64,000 nucleotides of DNA from Elephas maximus indicus (GCF_024166365.1 NC_064831.1:49167768-49231767); one strand, 5' to 3'; counted from the first letter of the stretch, positions 34,974 through 45,660 are shown. Notes: generated from the sequence alone by a model not told the origin. Translations and numbers: made by a program.

Positions 34974-35306
34974 GAGCTTGTTAGAGATGGGAAGATTCCC
35001 AGCACAGGAGCTGCTTTCCTTGTGTTTGGCCATCACAGCAGGAGCCTAGTTGTCCATCAGTACCCTTCGATGCTTTAGGCAGTGACTGCCGGTGGATCAG
35101 AATTGGCACAGGTGATGAAACCATGTGTCCTCTCTGACCAGAAGAGGGAGTATTTAATGGGAAAATTAACACCTAGAATTTCTCATTCTCTTCATTCTTC
35201 TCCACACGAAATTGAGTGATGTAGGGACCTGGTGCCCACTAGGGGTTAACTAAGCACACATTACTGAATTGCCTATGTTACTGTATTAGCTGCTGCTGCT
35301 TAGGCG

Positions 35307-35509
35307 GATTCAGATGTACAACTACCTGTTGATCTGTTTAATAATTACTACTGATTTTCTTTATGTAGATTAACATCATTACTTTAAAATTTACTTAATG
35401 CGCGTATTTGTGGCATAAGCCTGGGTTGTTAATGTGGGAACTTCTTAAACTACTGCCCTTGATTACAGAAAAACGTGCTGAGTAATGAGCCAAGGAAGGA
35501 AGAAAATTA
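35307..35509. repeat. 200-bp direct duplication, right copy
   Basis: Same order and orientation as 33528-33730, with changes such as ACTACTGCCC for ACTAGTGCCC. It ends at a boundary where a SINE fragment starts a few bases later. Confidence 0.93.
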
Positions 35510-35526
35510 ATTGCGTGTCTCTACAG

Positions 35527-35635
35527 GCTCAAACATAGTAACTACTGTGGGGATGGCACAGGACCCGTCAGCGTTTTGTTTTGTTGTACAGGGTTGCTAT
35601 GAGTCGAACTGACTCGATGGCACCTAACAACAACA
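35527..35635 (+). mobile_element. SINE fragment, ACCTAACAAC-tailed subfamily
   Basis: GGATGGCACAGGACCCGTCA, TTTTGTTGTACAGGGTTGCT and GATGGCACCTAACAACAAC. It lacks the tRNA-like head. A sister copy is at 63066-63171 and a shorter one at 47198. Confidence 0.8.
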
Positions 35636-35794
35636 AATCCTTCACTATCACTATAGAGAATGCATTAGATTCACTCAGTAGTAATTTTCATTGTGGGCTT
35701 TGCTGAGTCTTGAGTACAAATTGCTGAATCAGTTTTGCTTTACATTATGATAATGTGTGGAGGAAGAAAACTTCAGAAAAGTATAAGATTCTAT

Positions 35795-36130
35795 GAGTTG
35801 TTATCTATTGCTTTGTAACCCCAGAACTCAGTGGCTTAAACAGCAAACATTTATCTCAGTTTTGTGGGTTGTGAATCAGGGAGCAGGTTAGCGAGGTGGT
35901 TCTGGCTCAGAATCTCTTGTGGTTACCATCAAGATGGCGGCTGGGGCTGCAGCCCCATGGAGGATCTGTCCCCAAAATGGCTCACTCACATGGCTGTTGA
36001 CCAGAGGCCTCACTTCCTTGCTATGTGGGCCTCTCCATAGGGCTGCCTGAAGGTCGTCTTGACAGGACAGCTGGCTTCCGAGGAGTGAGTGATCCCAGAG
36101 GGAAAAGCAGAAAGGCAAAATGCCATTTTA
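35795..36130. repeat. old eutherian interspersed repeat, class not assigned
   Basis: GTTATCTATTGCTTTGTAAC, AAAATGGCTCACTCACATGG and GGGCCTCTCCATAGGGCTGC are common to many placental genomes. The family is related to the 3120-3530 copy. Confidence 0.6.
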
Positions 36131-37616
36131 TGACCTAGTATTAGAGATTATATGCTGTCACTGCTGCCACATTCTGTTAGAAGAGTCAGTAAGTGTAGCC
36201 TATACTCAAGAGAAGGTACATTAGTCTCCACCATTTGAGGGAAGGTGTAGTTTAAAAGCACCACAGTTACTGACTCTCTTATCCGCTATGTTGACACCCA
36301 GTCTCCAAGACCTCTGCACTTCTGTGGCCAGAGTCTCATCAGACTGGCTTCTGTGCTTCCCAAGGCTATCAATTACTGCTTGTCCTTGGTTCAGTACCAG
36401 ATACATGTATGATTCCTTGTGTTCTCAGGAGGCAACCAAATGCCAAAACCTGGAAGTGGCTCTGGAGTGCAAGTTTCCCATTGAAAAATCTACCAGGAAT
36501 AATGTTACTGGAAATGCACAGTTCACAAATGATCATAAATCCCAGCTACCATGCTGTTTTCCTAAACTGTGAAGCCATGAGAGACCAAGAGCACACAAGA
36601 CTATTCTAGGAAACAAAAGGTTTATTTGGTGCTAGGATTGGGAATACCCCGGGTAAGTTTATCTTATACCTATTGTGTAACACCCTAAAACCTAGTGGCT
36701 TATGTACTTGCTGTAGTGGTGCGATTTGGGCAGGGCTTGGCGGACGCAGTCCATCTCCCGTGTGGTATGGCCCATGTTACCCATGTGGCTACATCTGGCT
36801 GAGAACTCCACTGGAATCAGATGCCATGCTTGGCTTCCCTTATGTACCTGACATTGCAGCTACAAAGGCTGGACATTGCTCTCTCAACAGGGTCTCTCCA
36901 GCAACGGATAGCCAGACTGCTTTATACGGTGGCTCAGGACTCCAAGAGAGAAAGCAGAAGCTGCCAGGCCTCCATGACCTAGGCCTGGAACTGGCACAGC
37001 GTTACTTTTGTCATATTCTGTTGCTCAAAGTAAGTTAACAAGGCTAGCACAAATTAAGGGAAGAGGAAGTAACTGCATTTCTTAATAGAAGGTGCAACAA
37101 AAAAATTGTGACCAGAGTAAGGAGAAACAAGCCCAATTGCTTTGATACAATGCCTAGTAAAGAATTTGTAAATAAATTCATTTAGATAGCTGGAGAATTT
37201 TGATGTCGGAAAAGAGAAGTTCTATTCGGCACCAAAACTCCAAGCTAAAGATGTCTGCAGGAGTCTCTGGTTCTTTCTTTCTCTCCATGCTGTCTTGCCA
37301 CTCACCTTGTCTGCAAACATGCCAACCTATAACTGGTCGTCTGTATTTTTGCTTGGGGTGCTCCTTCTGCCTCAGTATTCTCCCTTCTCTTCACCCCATA
37401 TCTGCTGAAGTTCATATGCACAACCTTTTGAAGCAGTGTTTGACCAAAAAAAGGAAATAAAGTGAACTGATCATGTAGAATTCTACCATAATGATTGTAA
37501 AGAGCCCTTGGCCTCCAGAAATTTATCCTTAATTTTCTGTTCAGTTTCCTTTGGCAACTGTTGGAGCTTTTTCCCACTCTTTCTGTCAAATGTAAATTGA
37601 CTGGACGATGTTACAT

Positions 37617-38025
37617 ATTGTGGAAAGAGCACAGACTCAGAGCCGAGAACAGATCATAGCTCTGGAACCTCTCAGCACTATGATTGTAGCCAAGACGTTT
37701 AACTGGTGCAAGCCTCAGTTTCTTCATCTGTTAAATGAGGGACAATATCCAAAAAACCCACTGTCAAGTTGACTCTGACTCATAGTGACCCTATGACAAA
37801 GCAGAGCTGCCCCATAGGATTTCCAAGGCTGTAATCTTCACAGAGGAAGACTGTCACATCTTTCTCCTGTGGAGCAGCTGCTGGGTTCAAACTGCTGACT
37901 TTTTGGTTCGCAGCTGAGCACTTAACCACTGTGCCACCAAAACTTTAAATGGGAGACAAAAGTACCTACTTTATAAGAATTGTTGTAAGGATTCAATGAG
38001 AAAGTTTGTAAATTAACATATAGGG
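37617..38025 (+). mobile_element. MIR SINE split by a later SINE
   Basis: The 5' part (37617-37742: GTGGAAAGAGCACAGACTCA, CCTCAGTTTCTTCATCTGTT) and the 3' part (37955-38025: ACTTTATAAGAATTGTTGTA) are separated by the AfroSINE-like copy at 37752-37943. Confidence 0.8.
37752..37943 (-). mobile_element. AfroSINE-like SINE, long form, inserted into MIR
   Basis: Reverse copy: CTCATAGTGACCCTATGACA, GGCTGTAATCTTCACAGAGG, CATCTTTCTCCTGTGGAGC and CTTAACCACTGTGCCACC. Confidence 0.92.
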
Positions 38026-38444
38026 AGAGTGGTCAACAGAAGTTGCCTAAGTGGTGACAGGAGGACTGCAACGCACTAAACGAGGGCGAATCAGAAGGTT
38101 TGTGTGTCTGTCACGTTCCAGGCTAGTGCCTGTAAGGGGATAAAAAGCTCCAGTGAAGGTAACAGTCTGGTAACATGGATTATATTATTTGATTTTAACA
38201 TTGTTTAGTAACCTTTCTCAAATCAGTTAATAAAAGCACTTGACCCTAACTAACATTTCTGTTTACAAAGCCCTGTGAATTGGCAAAGATTGTTACTTTT
38301 ATAGCTGTAACTTTTGATAAACACCACCATATTACAGACTAAAGCAAAAATATAATTTTACAGCCCCAGTTCCCAAAAACATGTTTTTCCTTTCTGAGAC
38401 TTTTCCATAGGATATCTTATTTTTAGATGAATATACTAAACATC

Positions 38445-38600
38445 GGAAACCTTGGCAGACCAGTGGTTAAGAGCTACGCTTGCTATCCAAAAGGTCGGCA
38501 GTTCAAATCCACCAGGCACTCCTTGGAAATTCTATGGGGCAGTTCTACTCTGTCCTACAGGGTCGCTATGAGTCGGAATCAACTCTACTGGGCAAAGGGG
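38445..38600 (+). mobile_element. AfroSINE-like SINE, short form
   Basis: GGAAACCTTGGCAGACCAGT head, AGGTCGGCAGTTCAAATCC, and GGGTCGCTATGAGTCGGAAT. Confidence 0.92.
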
Positions 38601-39549
38601 TTATACTAAACATCTTCCCTTGCCACTTAGGAGTTGGAATTATTTTTGTTTTAGAGAAGAAGGAACAAATTCAGAAATGTCAGCAGCCCTACAGCCAAGA
38701 GAGGATGGAGCCAGGGAAAGAATTTAACCTTCACAGTAAAAGGCTTATCTCACCAAGCTGATTGTTAGTACCCGTGTACCGGATAAGTAAACTAATTTTT
38801 AAAGAGTAGAATGAAGTAGGAATGATGGAAAGTTTGCTCAAGTTCCTAAGCTGAGCCTGATAACCTGGCCATTCCACTGCCTTTACTGTGAGCTTTGGAC
38901 CTTCGTCCTCGCCCCCTTCCTCCTCCTTTCCCTGTAAAGGCCTTAATCACCCATGTCCCCGTCCACCTCTTCGCTTTTCAGGGCAATCTTAATACTGTTC
39001 AATTTGCTGCTCAAGGCTTGGGGCAGGCACACTGTCCCATTTTAAATCTTCACGTCTTGGTATTGTTTATCCGATGAGTATTTAGCGAGCACCGATCACG
39101 TACCAAACACTGTGCCTGGGGCAAACATTCATCACGAGGCACACAAGTCACGTTTACCCGTTTTCGCCTCTCCCGGGAATCTTAGTTTCTGAGTATACGC
39201 CAGGATACCCGCTCCGTTAGCATACGTTTGAGTCTCACCCCCTAACACTGCAGCCCGTGGCCCAGGGCAAGCGAGCTAAGCAACCGCTGACATATCCGGG
39301 AGGGAGCAAAGGTCAGAAAGGGTGTTTCCGCGCTGCTCCCCAGAACCCACTTCCGTCCACCCAGAACAAACGTCGAGACCGATCTGTGGGTGAGCGCGCG
39401 TCGAAATTCTGGGAAGGCGTCCTGCGTCTGCTTTCCCAAACGAGACATTTCCTGTTTGTTTTTCTTAGAGGCCAGGATTTTTAAAAAAGACAGCAGGCAG
39501 AAAAAACAACCGGTTGTTATGACAACCAAACGGGGCTAGGGAAAGTCAG

Positions 39550-39660
39550 CCAATCAGCGTGCGTGAGTGCCTCTGGCTCAGCCAATGGCAGGCAAGCGCT
39601 GTGCGTAAGGCCGCCCAATGGCGCGCGGGCGGCGCGGCGTTTGAATCGTGGAGCTGGGCG
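39550..39660 (+). promoter_or_regulatory. CCNB2: CCNB2 core promoter (three CCAAT boxes plus CHR)
   Basis: CCAAT boxes sit at 39550, 39582 and 39615, spaced 32 and 33 bp, all in the same orientation, and a CHR element TTTGAA at 39640-39645 follows 20 bp after the last box. No TATA box is seen. This layout is the known cyclin B2 promoter: NF-Y on the CCAAT boxes activates, and the DREAM and B-MYB/FOXM1-MuvB complexes act through the CHR to repress in G0/G1 and activate in G2/M. The surrounding sequence is a CpG island. The transcription start is inferred at about 39650-39665. Confidence 0.93.
39640..39645 (+). promoter_or_regulatory. CCNB2: CHR element TTTGAA
   Basis: Canonical cell-cycle genes homology region. 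GC-rich sequence (GGCGCGGCG) directly upstream could serve as the associated CDE. Confidence 0.88.
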
Positions 39661-39779
39661 ACGTCGCGGAAGGAGCCTCGGTAGGGCAGGAAAGCGACCC
39701 TAACGGCGCCCCGAAGCTTGTGCCCCTCCAGCGCGCCGTGACCCCGGCCCGGGCTGTCACCTCGCCTTCCCGGTCCCTA

Positions 39780-39803
39780 ATGGCGCTGCTCCGACGCCCG
39801 ACG
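39780..39803 (+). CDS. CCNB2: CCNB2 exon 1 (coding part)
   Basis: ATG at 39780 then MALLRRPT (8 codons) and the donor GTGAGT at 39804. No other ATG lies between the inferred transcription start and this one. The context has G at +4 but C at -3, a moderate start context. Confidence 0.96.
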
Positions 39804-40686
39804 GTGAGTGGGCCCCGCCACCCTCGCACGGGCCGGGGCCTCGCCCGCAGCCCCTCACCTCCTCTGCTTCCCCCATGCTGCCAGCCTCGCCCGCACCACG
39901 CCGCCTCTCCCCGCCTGGGTCCGCCTCGGATCCACCTCCGTGCTCCGACTCTCCGTGCCCGAGGGCGTCGAGGTGGAGGGGGGCGCGTGGGGACTGCAGC
40001 CTGGCTAGCCAGCCAGCCCAGGCTGCACGCAGCGAGCGATCCCAGGTGCTCTTTGTTGGTTGAGAGGACCCCCATGCAAATCTGGGGGGTCCTTCCCTTT
40101 TCCCAGCACCCTGCCAGCTTAGGGCTCTGTTGTGGGGGCGGGGAGGAGAAGGACTGGAGGGAATTCCAGACAGTAAAGGCTCTGAGTGTTTGGTTATCAA
40201 CAGTCATGGCATGTTTTCTTTTGTTTGAATTTCCCCATTATTTCTGCACCCTAAGTCTTCCTAGCCTAGTGCACTAATGTTTGGGCTTGTCCTTTTAAGA
40301 AAATTCTTTCACTCACGTGCAATAGAGATTTTACATATAATTTGTACCAATATGGCAGCCTGAGAGAAAAGGATTCAAGTTAATTTATTTCAGGTTTGCA
40401 AAAATAAAAATGTTACAATTTTTGGATATATTTCCTGTGGGCTTGAATGGTATCTGAACCTAGTTTTCCTGTGCTGAAAACGAGAGGGCCCTGACACACC
40501 TGCATTCCATGTTCTAGCTAAAAGGCTAGTTAAAAGCTGTCAGTTTTTCCTTCCAAATGAATTTAAACTTAGTCATATCACTAGGCTTCAACCCACGAAC
40601 ATTAAACTTTCAAACTTTTTTTTTTAATAGATAATTGCTGCTGGAAATATTGTACAGTGTGACTTTAAATAGCTTGAATACATTCA

Positions 40687-40853
40687 GAAAACCCTAGTGG
40701 CGTAGTGGTTAAGAGTTCAGCTGCTAATTGAAAGGTCAGCGGTTGGAATCCACCAGCCACTCCTTGGAAACTCTACGGGGCAATTATACTCTGTCCTGTA
40801 GGGTGGCTATGAGTTGGAATCAACTGGCAACAGGTTTTTTTTTTTTTTTTTTA
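40687..40853 (+). mobile_element. AfroSINE-like SINE, short form
   Basis: AAACCCTAGTGGCGTAGTGG head through GGGTGGCTATGAGTTGGAAT, ending in a T run. AATACATTCAG before and AATACGTTCAG after look like an 11-bp target-site duplication with one mismatch. Confidence 0.93.
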
Positions 40854-40993
40854 AATACGTTCAGTATTCAGTTCATGTCCCTTTGTGGATCTGAGTCAAA
40901 CTGATGAGTAATTTTTTTCTATCGCATAAAGTTCTTTAATTGTCAAGTTATTTCTGTTCAAGAGTTTTCCCCCTCCCCTCTGTCTATCCTAGT

Positions 40994-41034
40994 AAAAAAA
41001 AAAAAAAAAAAAAAAAATTTTTTTTTTTTTTTTT
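40994..41034. repeat. A24-T17 homopolymer palindrome
   Basis: A run of about 24 A is followed directly by about 17 T. It can form a long perfect A:T hairpin. Run lengths may be affected by sequencing or assembly error. Confidence 0.85.
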
Positions 41035-41772
41035 CCACTCAAACCCCCTGTTATGTTGATAGATTTTTTTAGGCTTAGCAGCCGAGCTCTTAACCACCAG
41101 TCCACCTGGGTTTCCTTTTTAGGATGAGGACCCCACAACTCTTAGGGATAGAATATGCTGTTCTTTCTCAAGAAATGTTCATCAGTTCTATAATGTAAAC
41201 CTTTTTGTATGAATTACTTTTCCTAGCAAGTTTTGTTGCTAAGCATTTTCTGTCTGAAGCAAGTTAAGATCAACTAACAGTTTTTCTTTCCTGCAATTCC
41301 AACCTTCCCTAAATTTGAGAACTAAAACTGCTTTACCCTAGAAAATTATTTCCTTTCCAAGCATCCTTAATATAAGAGATTCTGTTCAATGGCAAGCTCA
41401 TTTAAATGGACTATCATGTCTAAGGGAGCTTGTCTTATTTCTAGAATGGCACAAGAGTCGAAGCTAGTTTAGGTTTTAGATGTCTAGATTTTAAACAGCC
41501 AGGCCTGTTACAGCTTTTTTAATATTGTGTCCTCACTGCACTTGCTCTCAGTTTCTGTAAAGGAAGGCTTTAAAATAGATGCCAAATTTACGGGCTCTCT
41601 ACTAAGTGATGGGTGCTGTGTGAAAAATAGTCCTTTACCTGTGAAGTTTTAAAGTTTTTCTTAGAGGCTTGCGGGAATACTCAAAATACCTTTGCAAGGT
41701 GAGGGAAGGGTCTTTATTACAGATAAAGTAGATGAGTGATTTGCCTAATTTAGAGTGGTGTTATCAATCACA

Positions 41773-41943
41773 GGAAACCCTGGTGGTGTAGTGGTTAAGT
41801 GCAACGGCTTCTAACCAAAGGGATCAGCAGTTCAAATCCACCAGGCACTCCCTGGAAACTCTATGGGGCAGTTCTACTCTGTCCTATAGGGTCGCTATGC
41901 GTCGGAATTGACTCGACGGCACTGGGTTTGGTTTTTGGTTTGG
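41773..41943 (+). mobile_element. AfroSINE-like SINE, short form, near consensus
   Basis: GGAAACCCTGGTGGTGTAGT head, ATAGGGTCGCTATGCGTCGG body, GACTCGACGGCACTGGG and a GGTTTGGTTTTTGG tail. ATCAATCACAG before and after (about 41762-41772 and 41945-41955) looks like a target-site duplication. Confidence 0.94.
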
Positions 41944-42104
41944 TATCAATCACAGTTAGCGTTTTTAGGCCTAAAATGTATCTTTCCCTCTTTCAGATAG
42001 ATCTGAGCATATTCACCTTTCCCAAAACTATTATGAATTTGGCTATCTGACTTAGCAAAGTATTTTAAATTGTCTAAACTCTTCCTTAATTTTTCTTTTT
42101 TTAG

Positions 42105-42233
42105 GTGTCCAATGATTTGGAAAACATTGACAGAGGAATTAATTCTAAAACAAAGAGCCATGTGACTATTAGACGGGCAGTTTTAGAAGAAATTGGAAAT
42201 AGAGTTACAACCAGAACAGCGCAAATAGCTAAG
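42105..42233 (+). CDS. CCNB2: CCNB2 exon 2, destruction box
   Basis: Acceptor TTTTTTAG ends at 42104 and the donor is GTAACT at 42234. It encodes residues 9-51: [43 protein letters not shown]. It holds the destruction box R-x-x-L-x-x-I-x-N (residues 32-40) recognised by the anaphase-promoting complex. Confidence 0.97.
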
Positions 42234-42582
42234 GTAACTACCATGATGGCACTACATGTGCATGTGGAGCTGATTCTGTATAGCAGTCTGTGTGCATGCA
42301 GGGCTGATTCTGTATAGAACTGTATGTGTGCATGGAGGACTGATTCTGTCTAGCAGTCTGTGTGTGCATGCAGGGCTGATTCTGTCTAGCACTCTGTGTG
42401 CATGCAGGGCTGAGTCTGTCTAGCACTCTGTGTGTGCATGCAGGGCTGAGTCTGTCTAGCACTCTGTGTGCATGCAGGGCTGATCCTGTATAGAACTGTA
42501 TGTGTACATGCAGGGCTGATCCTGTATAGCACTGAGGGACAAAACTTGCCAGCTTGCCCTATTCACGTCTCTTTCCTTGTAG
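42234..42582 (+). other. CCNB2 intron 2, largely minisatellite
   Basis: Only 349 bp long, of which about 280 bp (42257-42534) is a tandem repeat. Confidence 0.9.
42257..42534. repeat. minisatellite, about 36-bp unit, about 8 copies
   Basis: The unit contains GTGTGCATGCAGGGCTGATT followed by CTGTATAGCACTC or CTGTCTAGCACTC. Copies alternate between TGTGTGC and TGTGTGTGC, giving units of about 34-38 bp, and between TATAG and TCTAG. It starts 24 bp after the exon 2 donor. The long open frames here (42238-42462 minus, 42468-42710 plus) come from the repeat. Confidence 0.93.
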
Positions 42583-42696
42583 AAAGCTCAGAACGCCAAA
42601 GTACCTGCTCAAGCCACCAAAACGAAAAATGTCAACAAACAAGTAAAACCTACTGCTTCTGTGAAACCAGTACAGATGGAAATGTTGGCTCCAAAG
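42583..42696 (+). CDS. CCNB2: CCNB2 exon 3
   Basis: Acceptor CCTTGTAG ends at 42582 and the donor is GTAGGA at 42697. It encodes residues 52-89: [38 protein letters not shown]. It is the Lys-rich disordered N-terminal region, with several substitutions from the human protein as I recall it. Confidence 0.96.
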
Positions 42697-43189
42697 GTAG
42701 GAAGTTCTGAATTTACTAACATAGTTTGTGAAGTAGCCACTTTTTAGCTAAACTGAAAGAATGCCTTTGTCATTACTATAACTTTTGAAACACATTCTTC
42801 TTTGAAGCAAAAGTGTAGGAAATGAATACGTATACATTTTAGTGGTGGTACCTTAATTTAATATTATAACCTTGAATGGCAAAGCTAATTGCCTTCACGT
42901 CCAGGTAAATGCAGTGTTCTCAGAGTGCAGTGTGGTGAGCTTTATTACAATAATCCACTACAAGGATGAGCTTCCCTACAGAGGCTTTGGAAGCTCTGAG
43001 GTCTTAGACCCAAACTCATGTAAGAACAACGGAATGTCAGAATTCTGTATTTATAAGTTATAGTCTGTGTGACTGGTTCGCTCAGTTGGAATTAGAATGC
43101 TAATGGATCCGTCAGCTTGTTCACCTTCCACCGTGTTCAGGCTCATGTGTGCATTCGTTCAGAAGATCCTGTGCAATTACTATGAGACG

Positions 43190-43233
43190 GGTGCTGGTGC
43201 TGGTGCTGGTGCTGGTGCTGGTGCTGGTGCTGA
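43190..43233. repeat. hexanucleotide repeat (GGTGCT)n
   Basis: About seven uninterrupted GGTGCT units after GAGACG. Confidence 0.95.
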
Positions 43234-43502
43234 GAATACAATAGCTACTCCACTCTTTCCAGTTTAAAGAATATATACTTTAGTATGTTTGAAAATTTCA
43301 CATATGGAACATTGGGATGTATTTAGGGAATAAATATATTGAGCACTTACTGTATGTATCCAATGATGTTTAGGCTGAGTAAGAGATATCTTGAATTAGT
43401 GATCTTAGACAATGATGCTGGATGCCCCTTGGCAGCATGTGGGTGAATGTGTAATGACTGGGCTGATGTAAGCGCAATCCTTTGGAAGCTGTACCTACTG
43501 GA

Positions 43503-43670
43503 GGGAGAGAGCACCAAGGGATGGAGTGGTCGGGGAATGTCGTCATCTAAGTGGGATTTTAAGGATAGGGAGAAGCTGATAGGACAGGTGGGAGAGAGCA
43601 CTGAGGGACGGAATGGAATGTCGTGGCCTAAGTGGGATTTTCGGGATAAGAAGAAGCTGATAGGAAAGAG
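43503..43670. repeat. tandem duplication, about 85-bp unit
   Basis: GGGAGAGAGCAC starts both units (43503 and 43590), and CTAAGTGGGATTTT, GGATA and AGAAGCTGATAGGA follow in both. Unit 2 is about 5 bp shorter. Confidence 0.88.
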
Positions 43671-43869
43671 TGTCTTTTTGGGGGGACAAAGCAATAACAA
43701 GAATAAAGGCACCAAGATGGAAATAGGCCTGTATCATGTCCTTTGGGCAAGGAAGCGGCAGCTCTGATTTGGGTCAGAAGACCTGTGTGTGTAAGCAGAA
43801 GATGAGTTGGGAAGAAGGTTACAGTGGGACCTAAGGGCCTTGGAGTTTGGGTTTTATCCTCTGAGGCAG

Positions 43870-44230
43870 TGTTGTGGATTGAACTGTGTCCTCTGAGAGT
43901 ATCTGTTCTGAATCCTAACCCTAATCTGTGGCTGTCATCCCACTTGGGTAGGGGTTTAGCCAGTCATCACCTATGAGATGTAAAAAGAGCAGATTAGGAC
44001 AGAAAAGCAAGTAGAGATGGGGGAAGATAGATGCCATGCCACATGGAGATCACCACGGAGCCAAGGAAGAGAGACAATGACCTTCCCTGGGAGCTGACAG
44101 AGAAAGCCTTTCCGTAGAGCACCCTGAATTCAGACTTCTAGCCTCCAAAATGTGAGAAAATAGGTTTCTGTTTGTTAAAGCCACCCTCTTGTGGCACTTC
44201 TGTTAATAGCAGCACTGGGTAGCTAAGACA
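43870..44230 (+). mobile_element. MaLR-like solo LTR with perfect 5-bp TSD
   Basis: It starts TGTTGTGGATTGAACTGTGT and ends AGCTAAGACA. GGCAG flanks it on both sides (43865-43869 and 44231-44235). It is shortened in the middle compared with 61933. Confidence 0.82.
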
Positions 44231-45660
44231 GGCAGTAGGAACCAGTGAAAAGTTTTGAGAAGGGGAGAAATGAGCACAGTGAAGAGAGGCCAGGGAAGGG
44301 GGAGGCCAGGGAGGAGGCTGCAGTTGCCCATGCAGAGTTGATTAGGGTCTGAGCTAACCCAGCCCTCCCCCCGTGAGTGTCCTTAGTGCAGTGTCTGTGT
44401 GGATGCTAAGAGCAGCACTGACTGGGTTGAGATGTACTGCACTCCTCTCAGGGATGTCATCCCAGGGTTTTAGACGGAATAATTTGGATGTGTTGCTTGG
44501 GGTATAAGAGTGAGGCCCCATAAGCACTTGTATATTTAAGAAACTATTTAGAGAATAAATTACTGAAAAATAGGGAAGTTGGGGAGGGAAGTAGTTTTGG
44601 GGAACGTGTCTCATCTTGCTTAGATTTGTCAAGGTGACAGAGGGATATTAACCCGAAAATGCAACTGGAATGTGCCAGTGGCATCTGTGGGAGGGGCGGC
44701 TCAGGTGGCTTCCACACAGGCGAAGGCTAAAAGCAGCCTGCTCTTTATAAACAGGCTTTCAGAGGGGACCCTCCCTTGAAGATTTCCAGTGACCCCATAG
44801 ATAACAACCCCCAAGGCAGGTTTTCAGACCTTGGCCCCTTAACAATTCTGCTGCATTTTATGTGCGTAATTGTCTGAATGTGGTTCTGCCCATATTTTAG
44901 GACAGTTTAGCAGGATGTTTCAAATGGTTATCCCTCGTACCCAGTAAATCTGTTTTTAAAATGATCAGAGGTATAGTAAGGACTTTTTTAAAATAGTGCT
45001 ATAATGGATATCTCTTATGTAGCAGAGAAATGTGCTATAATAGGAGATGAGTTAAATCAATTTAATGGAATACTGTGCAACCATAAATATGTTTTCATAG
45101 AACATTTAAACGTGGAAATGTGTGTAACATGAAGTGGAAAAATCAGGTTGCAACACAGCATGTACAGGTTGCAACACAGATTTGCTTTTAAAATGGTGCA
45201 TTTATTCAAACTCTGAATGTTAAATCATAAATGCCAGGGATCTGTTAAAATAAAGGCAGGTAGTGTCTAAAAAAAATAATAAAACTGCATTTACATGCAA
45301 AATATTGATGGTTGTTATTTTCGAGTATTGTGTTGGGCTTCAAGATTTAATTTCTTCCTTAAAATTTTCAAACTTCTTACTATAGTTTCATATTACTGTT
45401 AGAATCAGAGAAGGAGAAAACAAACGAAACAAAGAACCAAAAAAACAAAATGAAGAAATAGTTTACTCCTGTGACCTCTACTCTTCCTGGGTTCCCTTCA
45501 CTCCACATCTTCTTGCTGACTCCTTTTTCTCCTTTTCACTCTGCCTCTCCTTGGCTGACTCCTTTTTCTCTAGATTCCTGACAAAACTGAGACCCAAGTT
45601 CATGTAAGACTCATGACTGAGGCCATGGTGTTTCAGGTAAAGAATTATGGACCTGTAACT

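Larger units (their letters stand above)
33016..39549. other. RNF111-CCNB2 intergenic region
   Basis: About 6.5 kb. It holds a 200-bp duplication (33528-33730 and 35307-35509), MIR copies (34392, 37617), SINEs (34764, 35527 fragment, 37752, 38445), two old unassigned eutherian repeats (35795-36130, about 36690-37040) and GC-rising sequence near 39100-39550. No gene is supported. Confidence 0.75.
39240..40060. promoter_or_regulatory. CpG island at CCNB2 5' end
   Basis: CpG density rises sharply from about 39540 and stays high to about 40010, spanning the promoter, 5'UTR, exon 1 and the start of intron 1. Long open frames on both strands here (for example 39578-40207 minus and 39648-40277 plus) follow from GC bias. 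Confidence 0.8.
39804..42104 (+). other. CCNB2 intron 1
   Basis: A 2.3-kb intron. It contains the end of the CpG island, SINEs at 40687 and 41773, a pure A/T palindromic run (40994-41034) and a short reverse SINE head fragment (41071-41120). Confidence 0.8.

Noticed and set aside
39578-40277. Two 209-codon open frames on opposite strands at the CCNB2 promoter
   Set aside because: They sit in a CpG island where stop codons are rare, are Arg/Pro/Ala-rich and start outside the known exon frame. The MALLRRPT frame is the real one.
42257-42534. CRISPR-like array
   Set aside because: Units are contiguous with no unique spacers, in a mammalian intron; it is a minisatellite.
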